A DNA stretch of 64,000 nucleotides from Scedosporium boydii (lineage: Eukaryota; Ascomycota; Sordariomycetes; Microascales; Microascaceae). This document shows, one piece after another, positions 54,501 to 64,000 of the stretch (the first letter of the stretch is position 1; each line of letters begins with the position of its first letter). The stretch spans positions 124,001 through 188,000 of the forward strand of contig NJFT01000027.1 of the NCBI GenBank assembly GCA_002221725.1. The letters run 5' to 3'. The notes beneath the pieces are model-generated. The model was not told the origin of the DNA. It ran no database searches and worked only from the letters and a program-made list of their open reading frames with translations. The position numbers were made by a program, and so were the translations under genes.

Positions 54501-55713
54501 CTCGCGGTGTTTTCGGTGGGTGGTGATGATCCCTGGGCGAGGAAAACAAACTTTAACACCCCTGAAGCCTGGAAATCCCTCTTGGAAGGTTTGCGCCTCA
54601 ATACCCTGGATCCCCCAGATCCTACAAAGTAATTAGAAAAAAAGAGGCGCCTTGATGAACACCGATGTGTTGGTGTCTGCTTTCTCCAATCAGTTTCCCA
54701 GGTACCAGGGTACCCCGCCCTTCCACAACTCGGTTTTTCGCTCGGGGTCTCGCCCATGGCACCTCCAAGACCTAAATACGAGCCTCCATGCAGTGCTGAG
54801 ACCCTAAAATGACTCCAGGACAGGTCCAGGCACACACCAGGAACCACTAAGAAAGCATGTCGGGCAGACCAATCAACCACCAAGATATGCAGTTTGTGCC
54901 TTGGATGTCAGAGGAAGGTAATCGTTGGCGGCAGGAGGAATAAAAGGAAAAAAGTATATTTCGAGGACCCCGGAATACTGCCAATCACAACAGGCCGGAT
55001 TACATTCCGAACAAGTAGACCGGGCGACACATGATCAGCGGCGCTGCCCGCATGTCTGTCCAATTGGTTGATGCGGCCGTCAAAGAGGCGGAAATTTTTG
55101 GGGGGAAAAGGGTGTTCACCCAGAGACACAGCCAGCCTGCGCTGCACTGGCCGGGATAGGCTTGCATTGGGGTCTGCCCATCCTGTACCACCACGTCGAA
55201 TACGACACCCGGCAGATCTTGGCACGCGAGAATCCCTACCACTACTCCGTACACTAATCCTCTAGCCTTCTTGTTACTCGCTGGTTAGTTAGCCCGCCCC
55301 GTTTCTGAGCCAGGTTGTTTGTTAGCTTTCGCCGTAGTCTTTCATAGCAGCAGAAGCAGCAGCGTTGTGGCACTATTGCAGACTGCGGGGAAAAGAGTCT
55401 GCCCTCGAAATACCTGATTTTTCGGTCGACTGGTTCGGCCCTCGCCTAGGACCATGTCCGGGAAACGTGGGTCAGCAGAGCGTGGGCATTGCCGGACAAG
55501 GCACGCGCCGATTATGTGTGGGATGAGATTGGATGCGTTCGGCTATGATCTCTGATCTGATAGCGAAGTATATATCAACGACGCTGTCCGATCCCGTTCG
55601 AGTCCCTTTTGCCCCAGCTTTTCACGAACCTTCACGACTTGTACACTTAGACGTAATTTTCTCTCACCTTTACCTCCCCTCTTCTCGAACATTAATACTT
55701 AATCACACACTCC
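48590..55713. other. 7.1 kb region without an intact gene, decayed coding-like pieces
   Basis: No frame has start, splice sites and a known motif. Protein-like pieces that cannot be joined cleanly lie on plus at about 49520-49770 (LPEIFIIDVDKTELEWSLKL, then a stop), 49770-49880, 50713-50967 and 50980-51180 (AKLDLICIQYWEP). They suggest one or more old, broken genes of unknown family. TACTCCGTA or its complement occurs at 52899, 53591 and 55243. A run of C residues is at 50229-50248. The last 500 bases are the promoter of the chitin deacetylase. Confidence 0.5.
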
Positions 55714-56807
55714 ATGTACGCTCGCTACCTACTCGCGTCCCTCCTTGTGGGGGCCGCCGTTGCCGCCCCGCCCGTCGGGGTCATCATCAACGACTGCACA
55801 ACCCCAGGTACCGTCGCCTTGACCTTTGACGATGGTCCATTCATCTACACCGAGTCGGTGCTCAACCAATTGGCGGCTGCTGGCGCCAAGGCGACCTTCT
55901 TCGTCAACGGCCAGAACTGGGGCAACATTTACGATAATGCCTGGCTCGTCCAGAGGATGGTCAATGAAGGCCACCAAGTCGGCTCTCATACGTAAGTAGA
56001 CAGGACCCCTTGGCATCCCCTTGCGCTCCCTTACCAAACCAATTAGCCATCGATGACTTGTGGCTTTGAAAATGTCCTCCTTCAGAGTGAAATGTGCTCA
56101 CCAGATTCAACCCCCCATGCAGGTGGAGCCACGCAGACCTCGCCGGTCTCAACGCTGCAGGCATAACTTCCGAAATGACACTACTCGAAGACGCCCTTCT
56201 CAACATCATCGGCAAATTCCCTACCTACATGCGCCCTCCCTACTTTAGCTACAACTCCGCGACGCTGCAGACGCTCGGAAACTTGGGATATCACGTGATC
56301 CAGGCCAGCATCGACACCCTCGACTGGCAGTACAACACGCCTGGTCAGATCGGCCAGAGCGTCCAGATCTTCCAGAACGGACTCAACAGCGGCGGAACTA
56401 TTTCTCTCTCCCACGATGTCCACCAGACTACGGCGAACACTCTCGTCTCTGCCATGATCAACGCCGTTCGGTCCAGTGGAAAGCGAGGTGAGTCGACCAA
56501 GTGACTTCAAATTGTTTGGAACAAGTTCGAGTGCTGACTAAGATTGGCAGCTGTCACCGTCGGCGAATGTCTGGGAGATGCTGCCGCCAACTGGTATCGC
56601 ACGTCCCGCAACGGCGGAGGTGGCGGCGGTACCAACCCACCTCCCGGCGGCAACCCTGGACCTGGCCCTGATGGCTCTTGTGGCGGTCCCAACGGCTACA
56701 CATGCCCCCAGAACTCGTACAGGTGTTGCTCACAATGGGGCTATTGCGGTGACAGTGGGGAATACTGTGGAGCTGGCTGTAATCCTGCGTACGGCATCTG
56801 CTGGTAA
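55714..56807 (+). CDS. Secreted chitin deacetylase with C-terminal CBM18 chitin-binding domain
   Basis: Three exons, 55714-55991, 56123-56487 and 56551-56807, give 299 residues. A signal peptide (to about residue 18, AVAAPP) sends it outside. The NodB polysaccharide deacetylase domain keeps the catalytic base and metal site: TFDDG (Asp39, Asp40), HTWSH (His92, His96), RPPY and the late LSHDVH. It should remove acetyl groups from chitin, giving chitosan in the wall or masking chitin from hosts. A Gly/Pro linker (GGGGGGTNPPPGGNPGPGPDG) joins a hevein-like CBM18 of about 40 residues with eight cysteines (CGGPNGYTCP, YRCCSQWGYCG, YCGAGCNPAYGICW). Introns are GTAAGT/CAG and GTGAGT/CAG. The 3' end is duplicated as a relic at 61.2 kb. 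Confidence 0.95.
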
Positions 56808-57728
56808 ACTTTGATACCACTTCCTGTGAGACTTACACTGGCGCTTCATTTTCGTTGTATATATTTTGATAGAGACATGCTCTGGCGTTTGATCTTGATT
56901 ACTTATCAATAAGGAGTAATTCATTGCCAGCGGGGCTTGAATCTTGCCTAAGAAAGTTGTGCAAGGCAAAGACCTGACAGACAATCCCTCACAGTGCCCA
57001 GAGCTGGGTCCGGTCACAGTCACAGGACATAGTAGAGCGGTCGGTAACGCTGTATGAACTATTGAATTCCCTGCTGATGGAGTACAATTGCATCCCTCGC
57101 GACCTTTCCGCTAGTAGCGCTTATCTTTCGTCCTCTAATGCGAGATCTGAAAGCAGCAGAACTCGCAGAGCATAAACTCCAATGTCGATACTGTGCACAC
57201 CTCGTGGAACTGGAGCCAAAGATGGTGGAGGCGAAGCCCGACAGTAAACCTTCACTTGTGCTATTGTTCACCTTCCGTATCATAAAGGCCAGCAAGCTAA
57301 ATAGGAACCCAAATGTATGTATACACCAAAAGTAAGCAGAGGGTGTGAAAGTCTTGGGTAGGAAATATTGACAACATTAGCAGGGAGGCATTGCGAGGAA
57401 CGTACCGGATCGCTCGAGGCCACAGGGACACGGAGGAGTATCAATCAGTGCAGTTTGGTCAGTTGGTGCTCGTCCCACCTTTCAAATCACTCTCCTAATG
57501 GCGCTGAGTTAGGTAATGCTCTCAACGACTTCGACTCGTACTGCTTTACTGCTACTATGCTTGTGGAAAGGGCTTGTACGTGTAGTTTCGCCGCACACTT
57601 TCCAAAGCCTGTGCTCTTATCGAATAAATCCTTCAAGCCGAGCATCGTCGAACCCTAGCCTACTTTCTCGAAGTGTTCATCTACCTTATACAAACCGGGC
57701 TTCCCGGAGTAGCCTCCTTTCTCCGTGA
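56808..57728. other. Intergenic, 920 bases
   Basis: 3' flank of the chitin deacetylase and upstream of the TPR relic. No gene supported. Earlier exons of the relic may have been here but are not recognisable. Confidence 0.45.
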
Positions 57729-58405
57729 TACATCAAAAGAGTGCCCGAAAATGTCACTAGGAAGTGGCATCCTTGGGGTCAAATATGTCGGCTTCTCGGT
57801 GAACTGAGCTCGGTATCTCTTGAGCATGCCATGACACAGATTTGGAAATGCATTACTGATATTCTCGATAGCGATCTCGGAACGCTTAGTCGATTCGCTA
57901 TGTCCGATCATCTCGATTATGTAAAGCGCGTGGTTGTCATCTTGAAGGAGAACTCCTGCTTCGAGATCTCCTTGCTCAGTTCGGAGGCATCCCAAGGCTC
58001 CCGACCCCGCGGGTGATGCTCAACCTGGCGCATAATTTAGACAGACAAGGGCGCCATGACGAAGCAGAGGAGATGGCCCTAGAAGTCCTTTCGCTGCTTC
58101 AAGGACATGAGATATATGTTTGGAGAATTGTGGAGAGGATCAAATCTATGAAAATCATTTCTCGCAGTCAGTTTAACCAAGGGAAGACTCTGGCAGCAGA
58201 GCAAGCCATGTGAGGCGCGATAGGGATGATTGCGGATCAGTGGGGAATGCAACATTCTCGGGGCCTTGGATTCATGTATGCTCTGGAGGGATGGGTTCGG
58301 GGTTGGGGCCGGAAGGAGGACGCCAACACACCGCGGAGAGAAATAGAAGAGTTGACTGGGAAGGATGAATCTGACGAGTGGCTTGATGGGGCGCGAGATT
58401 TATAA
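57729..58405 (+). pseudogene. Decayed TPR-type gene, 3' part
   Basis: Protein-like sequence runs in one frame from 57729 (HPWGQICRLLGELSS, MTQIWKCITDILDSDLG) to about 57935, then in another (LLLRDLLAQFGGIPRLPTPR, MLNLAHNLDRQGRHDEAEEM, a TPR helix pair) to a TGA at 58211-58213. The same frame continues after that stop with equally protein-like sequence (GMIADQWGMQHSRGLGFMYALEGW, EIEELTGKDESDEW) to TAA at 58403. One missing base and one premature stop therefore break it. The pattern is that of the C-terminal TPR part of fungal Clr5/NLR-like proteins; the N-terminal effector or NTPase part is not found. Confidence 0.65.
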
Positions 58406-58604
58406 GGAAGCCCGACATATCAACACCCCGCCAGAAGGAATTGATGTAATAATGACTGGCCCTCGTCAGCGGTTGCAAACCTGTATTTACTTTCTACCAC
58501 TGTATTCATGGCGTGCCCCAAAATATGTTCCTCTTTATGATAATTGTTCTATCTTTCCTCCGCGAGACTGAAAATGAAACCCAATCCCATCACCGAGACG
58601 AAGT

Positions 58605-60454
58605 TCAATTCACTACATGTCTCCCGTCTTCATCTTCTTCTGTAGAAGGATCAACCACCGCTCCCCTTTCCGCAAGCACCAGCTCATCAACTCTGTCCAT
58701 GGCATATTCGACCCGCTTCCAGGTCTTCAAGCTCCCGATACTCGTGTCGAGTTCCCACACCCGCGTTCGTCGGTGAAATCGCTTTCCACCATACGAACAA
58801 TATCCCCCAAATCCACTGCCACCTCCATAGCATAGCCAAGGGCCGATCTGAGGGGGTTTGTCGCTATCCTGCTGCGACTGTTGTGACAATAGGGCACAAA
58901 AGTCATTCACGTGATCGTGCCCGCAACCTAATGCTGATACGCCTTCTTTGACCAAAGCGTCGTAGAAATGGGAATTGAAGCTAGGGCTTTCAGATGGTTC
59001 CCTCCGACAACCGTTGTGTATACTAAGATGGCGATCACCGAACTCGGGAAGAGGGATATGTAGGAAAGCTAGAGATAGATGAAGGTGGTGATCGCTATGG
59101 TCCTTCTCACACACGCTTCGTTGCGCTTGGGAAGCGTCCGTGAACCAGTCAATTTGGCTTTGCTTGATAGGGTCATAGTCAGGATTGTGTGTCTTGCTCG
59201 GTATTTGACCATGCGAATCCAGGAAATATAAAGTGGATAACGAGAGCTGTGACGGCGCGGGAGCCAGGACCTGGAGGTAGAAGTTGCCTATGCCGTCAAC
59301 ATGCTCTGGGCCTGACTCGCAGAGGCTGAAAGGCAGATTCTGAAGTATTGACATCTGTGCTGTGCCTGTAATCTAGTCAGCAAGAATGAACAGTATCATT
59401 TCCAAGACCTAGCTTAATGGGAATGAACAACTAGTGGTGAGAAGCAGTCTACGCTGTCTGTGAGAAGGGCGACAACTCCAAGTGTGTTGTCGATCGCTAG
59501 CTCTTCGTCTTGGCTACCTTGCCCGGAAGAGGGTTACTCACGTGGTAACGCATGGATGCCCTCACTATCATGATTGCCAAAGACAGCTGCGAATGGAATT
59601 GAACGCTTGATAATAGGAGCAACCACCTTGAAGAGAGCAGATTGGCTGTCGGAAATGTCGTGGTGCAACTGATCTCCAGTGAGAATCACAAGGTCTGGGT
59701 TCTCGACATCCAAGACCTTTCCAATGAAGTTTACCGTAAGTGGGTCAGCCTCGCTCTCTGGCAGATTTTTCCCATGTGCGTCAATAGCATCTTTGCATAC
59801 CCCGACCCCAGTGACCATGTGAGTGTCAGAGACCTGAACAATCTTGAATTTTCCATCCTCCCTTACTCTTAATGTCGCGGGAGCATCTGGTCTCGGGCTG
59901 GCCCTGCCGTGGAGTACGCTAAGTCTTGCAACCGGTACCTCTGGCGGACAGTTAAGTTGGAGCGATGATCGTATAAGAGTCCATTGTGGCCGTGGATCAA
60001 CGGCATCCGTACCGAAAAGAACGTCCACCGCTGTCACAGCCTGATCAATTCTGTCAGAGAACTTGCTTCTTAGCACCCAGATTCCGCCAGGTCGACTCTC
60101 CCATGAATAACCTGAGCTAGGGTTGGGAGGTGGCTCGCCGACTCGGATATCCATAACCAGTAGATCCTCAGCGGTAAGCTCTGCTTCATTCGCTAGAGCT
60201 ACATATAGCCACGCACTCTGCTGAGATGTATAGAGGTAGAGGTCTTTCTCTATACGGTGCCATATTCGCGGGTCTAGTTCGCAGGTGGGAGGAGAAGCGG
60301 TCGCCGAGAATATGCGTACGGTCAGATCCGTGACAACTGGGCGGGTAACGACGGCCCTAGTATTGGGAGTGGATGATGTCGCCGTTTGCATACACCTTTC
60401 CCGAGAAGGACAGAGCTCGAGCAGACAAGAGGCGTCAGATGCTGGCATCGACAT
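58605..60454 (-). CDS. DCR2-like calcineurin-type metallophosphatase
   Basis: Exons 59542..60454 and 58605..59365 (GTGAGT donor, TTACAG acceptor, 176-base intron) give 557 residues from the first in-frame ATG. All metallophosphatase motifs are present: SDTHM (DxH), TGDQLHH, FGNHDSEG and the late GCGHDHVND. The region before (VVTDLTVRIFS..., GYSWESRPGGIWVL) is the N-terminal domain typical of the yeast Dcr2/Sia1 phosphoprotein phosphatase group. The enzyme should remove phosphate from protein or small-molecule substrates. In-frame sequence upstream of 60454 is hydrophobic (SLVSLLNALSASI) and open to 60613 but lacks an ATG, so a first exon that supplies the secretion or membrane signal may be missing from this model. 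Confidence 0.85.
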
Positions 60455-61163
60455 TATTGAAGCAGAGAGAGCGTTGAGAAGCGAAACGAGAGAAGCGAGG
60501 CAGTGAATCGGCGAAGCAGTGAAGCAGTGAAGTAGACTCTTCACCAAAGTAGGAATTGCAAAGACGGGGGCAGGGCAAATGTTGGAACGAGATGATGGGC
60601 GATTTAGTCGTAGTTATGGGGTTGAGAAATCTATGACGAGGACGCCAAGATATTGCGTATTGAAACACAGCTGCTCAACAGATCTCGCGCGTCATAAGGA
60701 GGCAGGTTTGTAATGTCGGACTGCACTCAGTATGAGAAGGGCAGCGCGTCAGTGGATACGTGGCAGCCGCCAGAGTACCTCCTATGATGGCCTTGGCAGT
60801 GGCGGTCATGCGTTGGATTATTTAGTGTGCGGTCGGCACGTCTGGTCATGTCCGAAATTACTATTCCAACTCTCACCGACATCGGCAATAACTCGAGAGA
60901 TCCGAAAAAGAAATGGAAACGGACTGCGGTTACCGTAGTGTTTTTGGAAGGAAATTGGGCCGAATATGGCAACCTTTGGAAATGGAATGACTCGCGATTT
61001 TATGGTTAAGTAGAAACGTTTTTCCGGTCGAATTCTTGAATAGATATAGATATCAAATGCCAACATGATCGTACTTCCGTCACCCGTGTGGATAACATCA
61101 CTTATTCCACAGGTGCGGTAGTTATCTGTAGTATCCGTATTGGTGGAGGTAATTGTTGCAACG
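60455..61163. other. Intergenic, 700 bases
   Basis: Upstream of the metallophosphatase; any missing first exon should lie at about 60500-60700. No other gene is supported. Confidence 0.4.
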
Positions 61164-61270
61164 GTGTGACAGTGCAGAATACTGTGGTGCTGGCTGTAAA
61201 ATTGTAATCCTGCGTACGGCGTATGCTGGTACAATTATAGGCTTTGATACCCTTCCTGTGGCACTTACAC
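61164..61270 (+). pseudogene. Duplicated 3'-end relic of the CBM18 chitin deacetylase gene
   Basis: About 105 bases match 56745-56845, covering the end of the CBM18 coding region, the stop and the start of the 3' flank. Shared blocks are GTGACAGTG, GAATACTGTGG, GCTGGCTGTAA, AATCCTGCGTACGGC, TGCTGG, TTTGATACC, CTTCCTGTG and ACTTACAC. A short insertion and several substitutions break the frame. A weaker match extends upstream to about 61110 (ACAGGTG). The deacetylase domain itself is absent, so only the tail was copied or survived. Confidence 0.8.
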
Positions 61271-62971
61271 ACCGGCTGCCCCAAACCGGTTCGGCTATGC
61301 ATGGTGTAGAGCGACGCGTGCTTTTCAGCCTCTAGTCCTCTCTAGATGCGTCTACTTATTTGAGTCCTTCCGGCTTTACCTTTTCCTCGAGACCGCATGC
61401 CTGCGGATCGATTCAGTTACGTGCATGCCATTTATCATCTAGTCGAAGAAGGCTGTCCAGCATACCGCCAAATACTGATTGGTCCTGAAGATCCTTGAAA
61501 ACACCAATACCCGAGACCTGTCCTGAAAGGTGTTTGGGTGGGTGCACCTCACTACTTGAAAGCTGGCTTCTCGTTCCTTTTGCTGCTGCGAACCCCGTTG
61601 TCAAGGGAAAGGACCGTAGGATGTGAAAGCGAATCGGCGAACATAAAGATGGGCATGATACAGGTATGCTGGCATGGAGTGAAGCCATTACTTTCACGGC
61701 GTGGCGCGTCTTACAAAGGCAGGCTGCGCCAAAACCAGATTAGAAAATAGTTAGTCCAAAGGGCCGAGAGGTCGAACATGAGCTCGTTTTAGAGAACAAT
61801 TGAAAGAAACCCTGAAAGGCCCCATTTGATTGGCGTCGACCTAGCTGTAATTTTACACTCCGTGTTGGTGAATGAGAGATTGCGTATCAGCACTGCTCAC
61901 CTGCTCACGTTCTCGTGGACTGTTCAGGCCATCTTGACCATAAGCTACTCCCGATAGCATATCAAGATGAAAACACGAGGCCGCACCTCTCTATCAAAAT
62001 ATATACAAGGAAGATGAAGTGCCAGTCTAGGGGAGTATCAAAGTCTACCAGCAGGTGCCGGATGCCGGATTAGATCCAGTTCCACAGTTTTCGGGATCCA
62101 GGCGCTCAGGTTGGTTGAGAAGTTCATTATATTTCAAAACTGCGCAATCTACCACGCCTCATGGACGAGGTTAGGACGGCAAGGGGCTGTTGACACGACC
62201 TACGACATTAGCCGCACAGGAGACTGCTCGGTTGAATACCGACATCACTACATTTTCGGCTGAGGCTACCAGCTACCGCGTCCGGTTGGTGATGATATTA
62301 GGCGTGGGATTACGGGGATGCCTGTCGGAGGGGGGATGGGAATCTCTCAGCTACGCGTGATGACTGTGACGGGCAGGACGACCCTTCCAAGCTCTTGATG
62401 GACCGTCAAGATCTCCGTGCCATCACTTTCGATGGATGGCGGCTTATTGGCGAAGCCTATGAAACTGCCGCTCGCCAGTACCACCCTGTGCCAAGAACGT
62501 CGTGGCTGGCGCTGAAAGCCTCACAACAGCCGGTCTCCCTTGAAAAGACGTCAGCGACGGTGTCGGCAAGAGACGGCATGACCTTCAAACGACTTGGTGG
62601 TTGGGAACGGAGTATATAATCATTGTGTTGAGAAATCAATATTTTTCACTGCTTTTTATTAGCTTTGCGATGTGCGACTTCAAGATCTTAATATCCGTTC
62701 CATGTCATTCCCCATCGAGCAGCGAGCCATTCCGGCCGGAGTCGCTCGGCCCGGAATGACTCCCCGGCAGCTCCCATCAAACATGATGAGTGCCTGCCTG
62801 GAATCGGCCCCAAAATCGGCCGGCTTATGTGTCTTGATCGCACTGGGACGAGGGTGAAGGGCACTGCCCCCAAAGCTAATGATGGACCCCGCATTCTATC
62901 CAAAACACACACCTTTCCAGCGTCCATTTTTGCAAGATTGCAATCCCAATCCCATCCCGGGGGCATCAATC
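61271..62971. other. Intergenic, 1.7 kb
   Basis: No intact gene. A minus-strand piece at 61413-61560 reads protein-like (VSGIGVFKDLQDQSVFGGML) without start or context and is left unassigned. The right end is the promoter of the GFA-family gene. Confidence 0.4.
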
Positions 62972-63430
62972 ATGGCTACCGTCACATCGAAGCACGAGGA
63001 CACTAAGACGTACCACGGCGGCTGCCATTGCGGATCCCTCCGCTACGCCATCGATCTCGACCCTGCAAACATCGCCGCCAGCAAGTGCAACTGCTCTATC
63101 TGCTTGAAGACGAACAGATTGAGCATTACGACCTCACCGGACAAGTTCAAGCTCCTGCAGCCGGCGTCGATCGACGAGGTTAGCGACTACCAGTTTAACT
63201 CCAAGTCGCAGCACCACTACTTCTGCGACAAATGCGGCGTGCACATCTTCGGACGGGGTACCTACGTTTACGAAGGGAAGGAGGTCCTACACATGACTAT
63301 CAATGCCGTCACGTTGGATCAGGGCCAAGGAATAGACCTGCGCAAACTGAAGGTGCTCTATTGGGATGGAAAGGAAAATAACTGGCGGGCCGGTGCGAAG
63401 GAGGACCCATATGAGGGGGGAACCTATTGA
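62972..63430 (+). CDS. GFA-family (glutathione-dependent formaldehyde-activating/CENP-V-like) zinc protein
   Basis: A single-exon gene of 152 residues from ATG 62972; an in-frame ATG at 62879 would add 31 residues that do not look conserved. The zinc ligands of the GFA fold are all visible: GGCHCGSLRY (CxC), CNCSICLKT (CxxC type) and CDKCGVHIFGRGTY. The YHGGCHCG start and FCDKCGVH block are the family signature (PF04828). Despite the name, most fungal members are of unknown substrate; some take part in detoxification or in secondary-metabolite steps. No signal peptide. Confidence 0.9.
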   Translation: MATVTSKHEDTKTYHGGCHCGSLRYAIDLDPANIAASKCNCSICLKTNRLSITTSPDKFKLLQPASIDEVSDYQFNSKSQHHYFCDKCGVHIFGRGTYVYEGKEVLHMTINAVTLDQGQGIDLRKLKVLYWDGKENNWRAGAKEDPYEGGTY

Positions 63431-64000
63431 AGCAGTTCATTTCAGCAAAGCTAACTTGAACGAAATCGGTTCCTGGGCCACCTTGGGAGTAAATAGAACT
63501 TCAAGGAAATCTAGTTGTCGTGTACTATTTTGACCCACCTTGTTGCAATAGCGATGGAGCCTCACCTGAGGTCCTTGAAGTTCTGTGGGGTACAGCCTAT
63601 TCAGAACCTCGAGCTCAACTCTGCCACTTGTCGGTCCTGGAGTCTTGACGCCGTGTGGGACACCGTGGGCGCCAGTGATTACTGGACCTACTGGACCTGA
63701 GGTTTTGCCCACACACGCTGCTCTTACGATTGCGAAACTTGAAGTGACGGAACAGCTCAGGGTACAAGTTCTCCATATCGTCGTTGTTGAGATCCAGCAA
63801 AGTCTCTGGGCCGCCTGTGCCAAACGGAAGAGTCGGTCTACAGTCTCCTGGTCCGTCTGTAGAGCTCACACTGCTGCCATGTTTCTCGCGGTCCTTAAAG
63901 ATCTGTGGTCTTGGCCGAGTGCTTAAATGCCTAATACTGTAAAGTGAAAACGGTAGCAATTTTGGCCTTGTGCTCGAAAGAAATTGATTAAACTCGGAGA
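63431..64000. other. Right edge, 570 bases, possible decayed or partial minus-strand gene
   Basis: A minus-strand frame at 63700-63910 is protein-like (TGGPETLLDLNNDDMENLYP, ELFRHFKFRNRKSS). It is followed in another frame by a Gly/Pro-rich stretch and VELEVLNRLYP. It may be the 3' end of a gene starting beyond the window or a remnant. I cannot name a family. Confidence 0.3.

Noticed and set aside
54386..54883. 165-codon minus-strand frame
   Set aside because: No motif and an amino-acid make-up like random translation; neighbouring frames are equally long.
61413..61697. 94-codon minus-strand frame with a protein-like C-terminus
   Set aside because: Short, no start context, no recognised family and no intact neighbour exon; left as an unassigned fragment.
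1..64000. CRISPR arrays, bacterial operons, riboswitches, rRNA genes
   Set aside because: The sequence is fungal nuclear DNA; no regular spaced repeats and no rRNA signatures were seen.

Overview
The window is nuclear DNA of a filamentous ascomycete (Pezizomycotina). The basis is short GT-AG introns of about 50-90 bases with CTRAY-like branch sites, a tRNA-Leu gene with an intron, and families typical of these fungi: HET, CFEM, SAT4-type membrane protein, LaeA/UMTA-like methyltransferases, DUF7136 and a chitin deacetylase with a CBM18 domain. No species or gene name can be assigned from sequence alone. Exons were placed by eye from reading frame, splice sites and family motifs; no RNA evidence was available.

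Left arm (0-25 kb). A cytochrome P450, an aldo-keto reductase and an intronless flavin (Baeyer-Villiger type) monooxygenase lie together at 0.2-6.7 kb. They look like the edge of a secondary-metabolite or cyclic-ketone catabolic cluster whose core may lie to the left. Next come a frameshifted DUF7136 secreted-protein gene, an intact HET-domain gene, a cyclase-family gene, a HET-domain relic, a small secreted precursor with a late Kex2 site, a large orphan membrane protein and a 2-oxoglutarate/Fe(II) dioxygenase. Two diverged copies of one non-coding segment lie at about 8.0-8.4 kb and 12.6-13.1 kb; the second covers the HET gene promoter.

Middle (25-45 kb). A PUD1_2 (up-regulated in Daf-2) family gene is followed by three methyltransferases, all on the minus strand: one METTL7-like and two LaeA/UMTA-like with many small exons. 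A tRNA-Leu and a SAT4-type membrane protein gene carrying two one-base deletions lie among them. Then come a serine/threonine kinase with an HGD catalytic loop and a repetitive acidic tail, two tail-to-tail tiny genes that appear to be members of one small-protein family (same intron position, same last-exon length), and a CorA-like membrane protein.

Right arm (45-64 kb). A TPR-type protein and a membrane-anchored CFEM protein precede about 7 kb without an intact gene, which holds decayed coding-like pieces and several copies of a 9-base motif. Then come a chitin deacetylase with a CBM18 domain, a decayed TPR gene, a DCR2-like metallophosphatase, a duplicated 3'-end relic of the chitin deacetylase, and a GFA-family zinc protein.

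Taken together, this is an accessory-looking region: tailoring enzymes without a visible backbone synthase, self-recognition type genes (HET, TPR, kinase), several broken genes and small segmental duplications. The broken genes are mostly one-base indels, so assembly error must be excluded before calling them dead.
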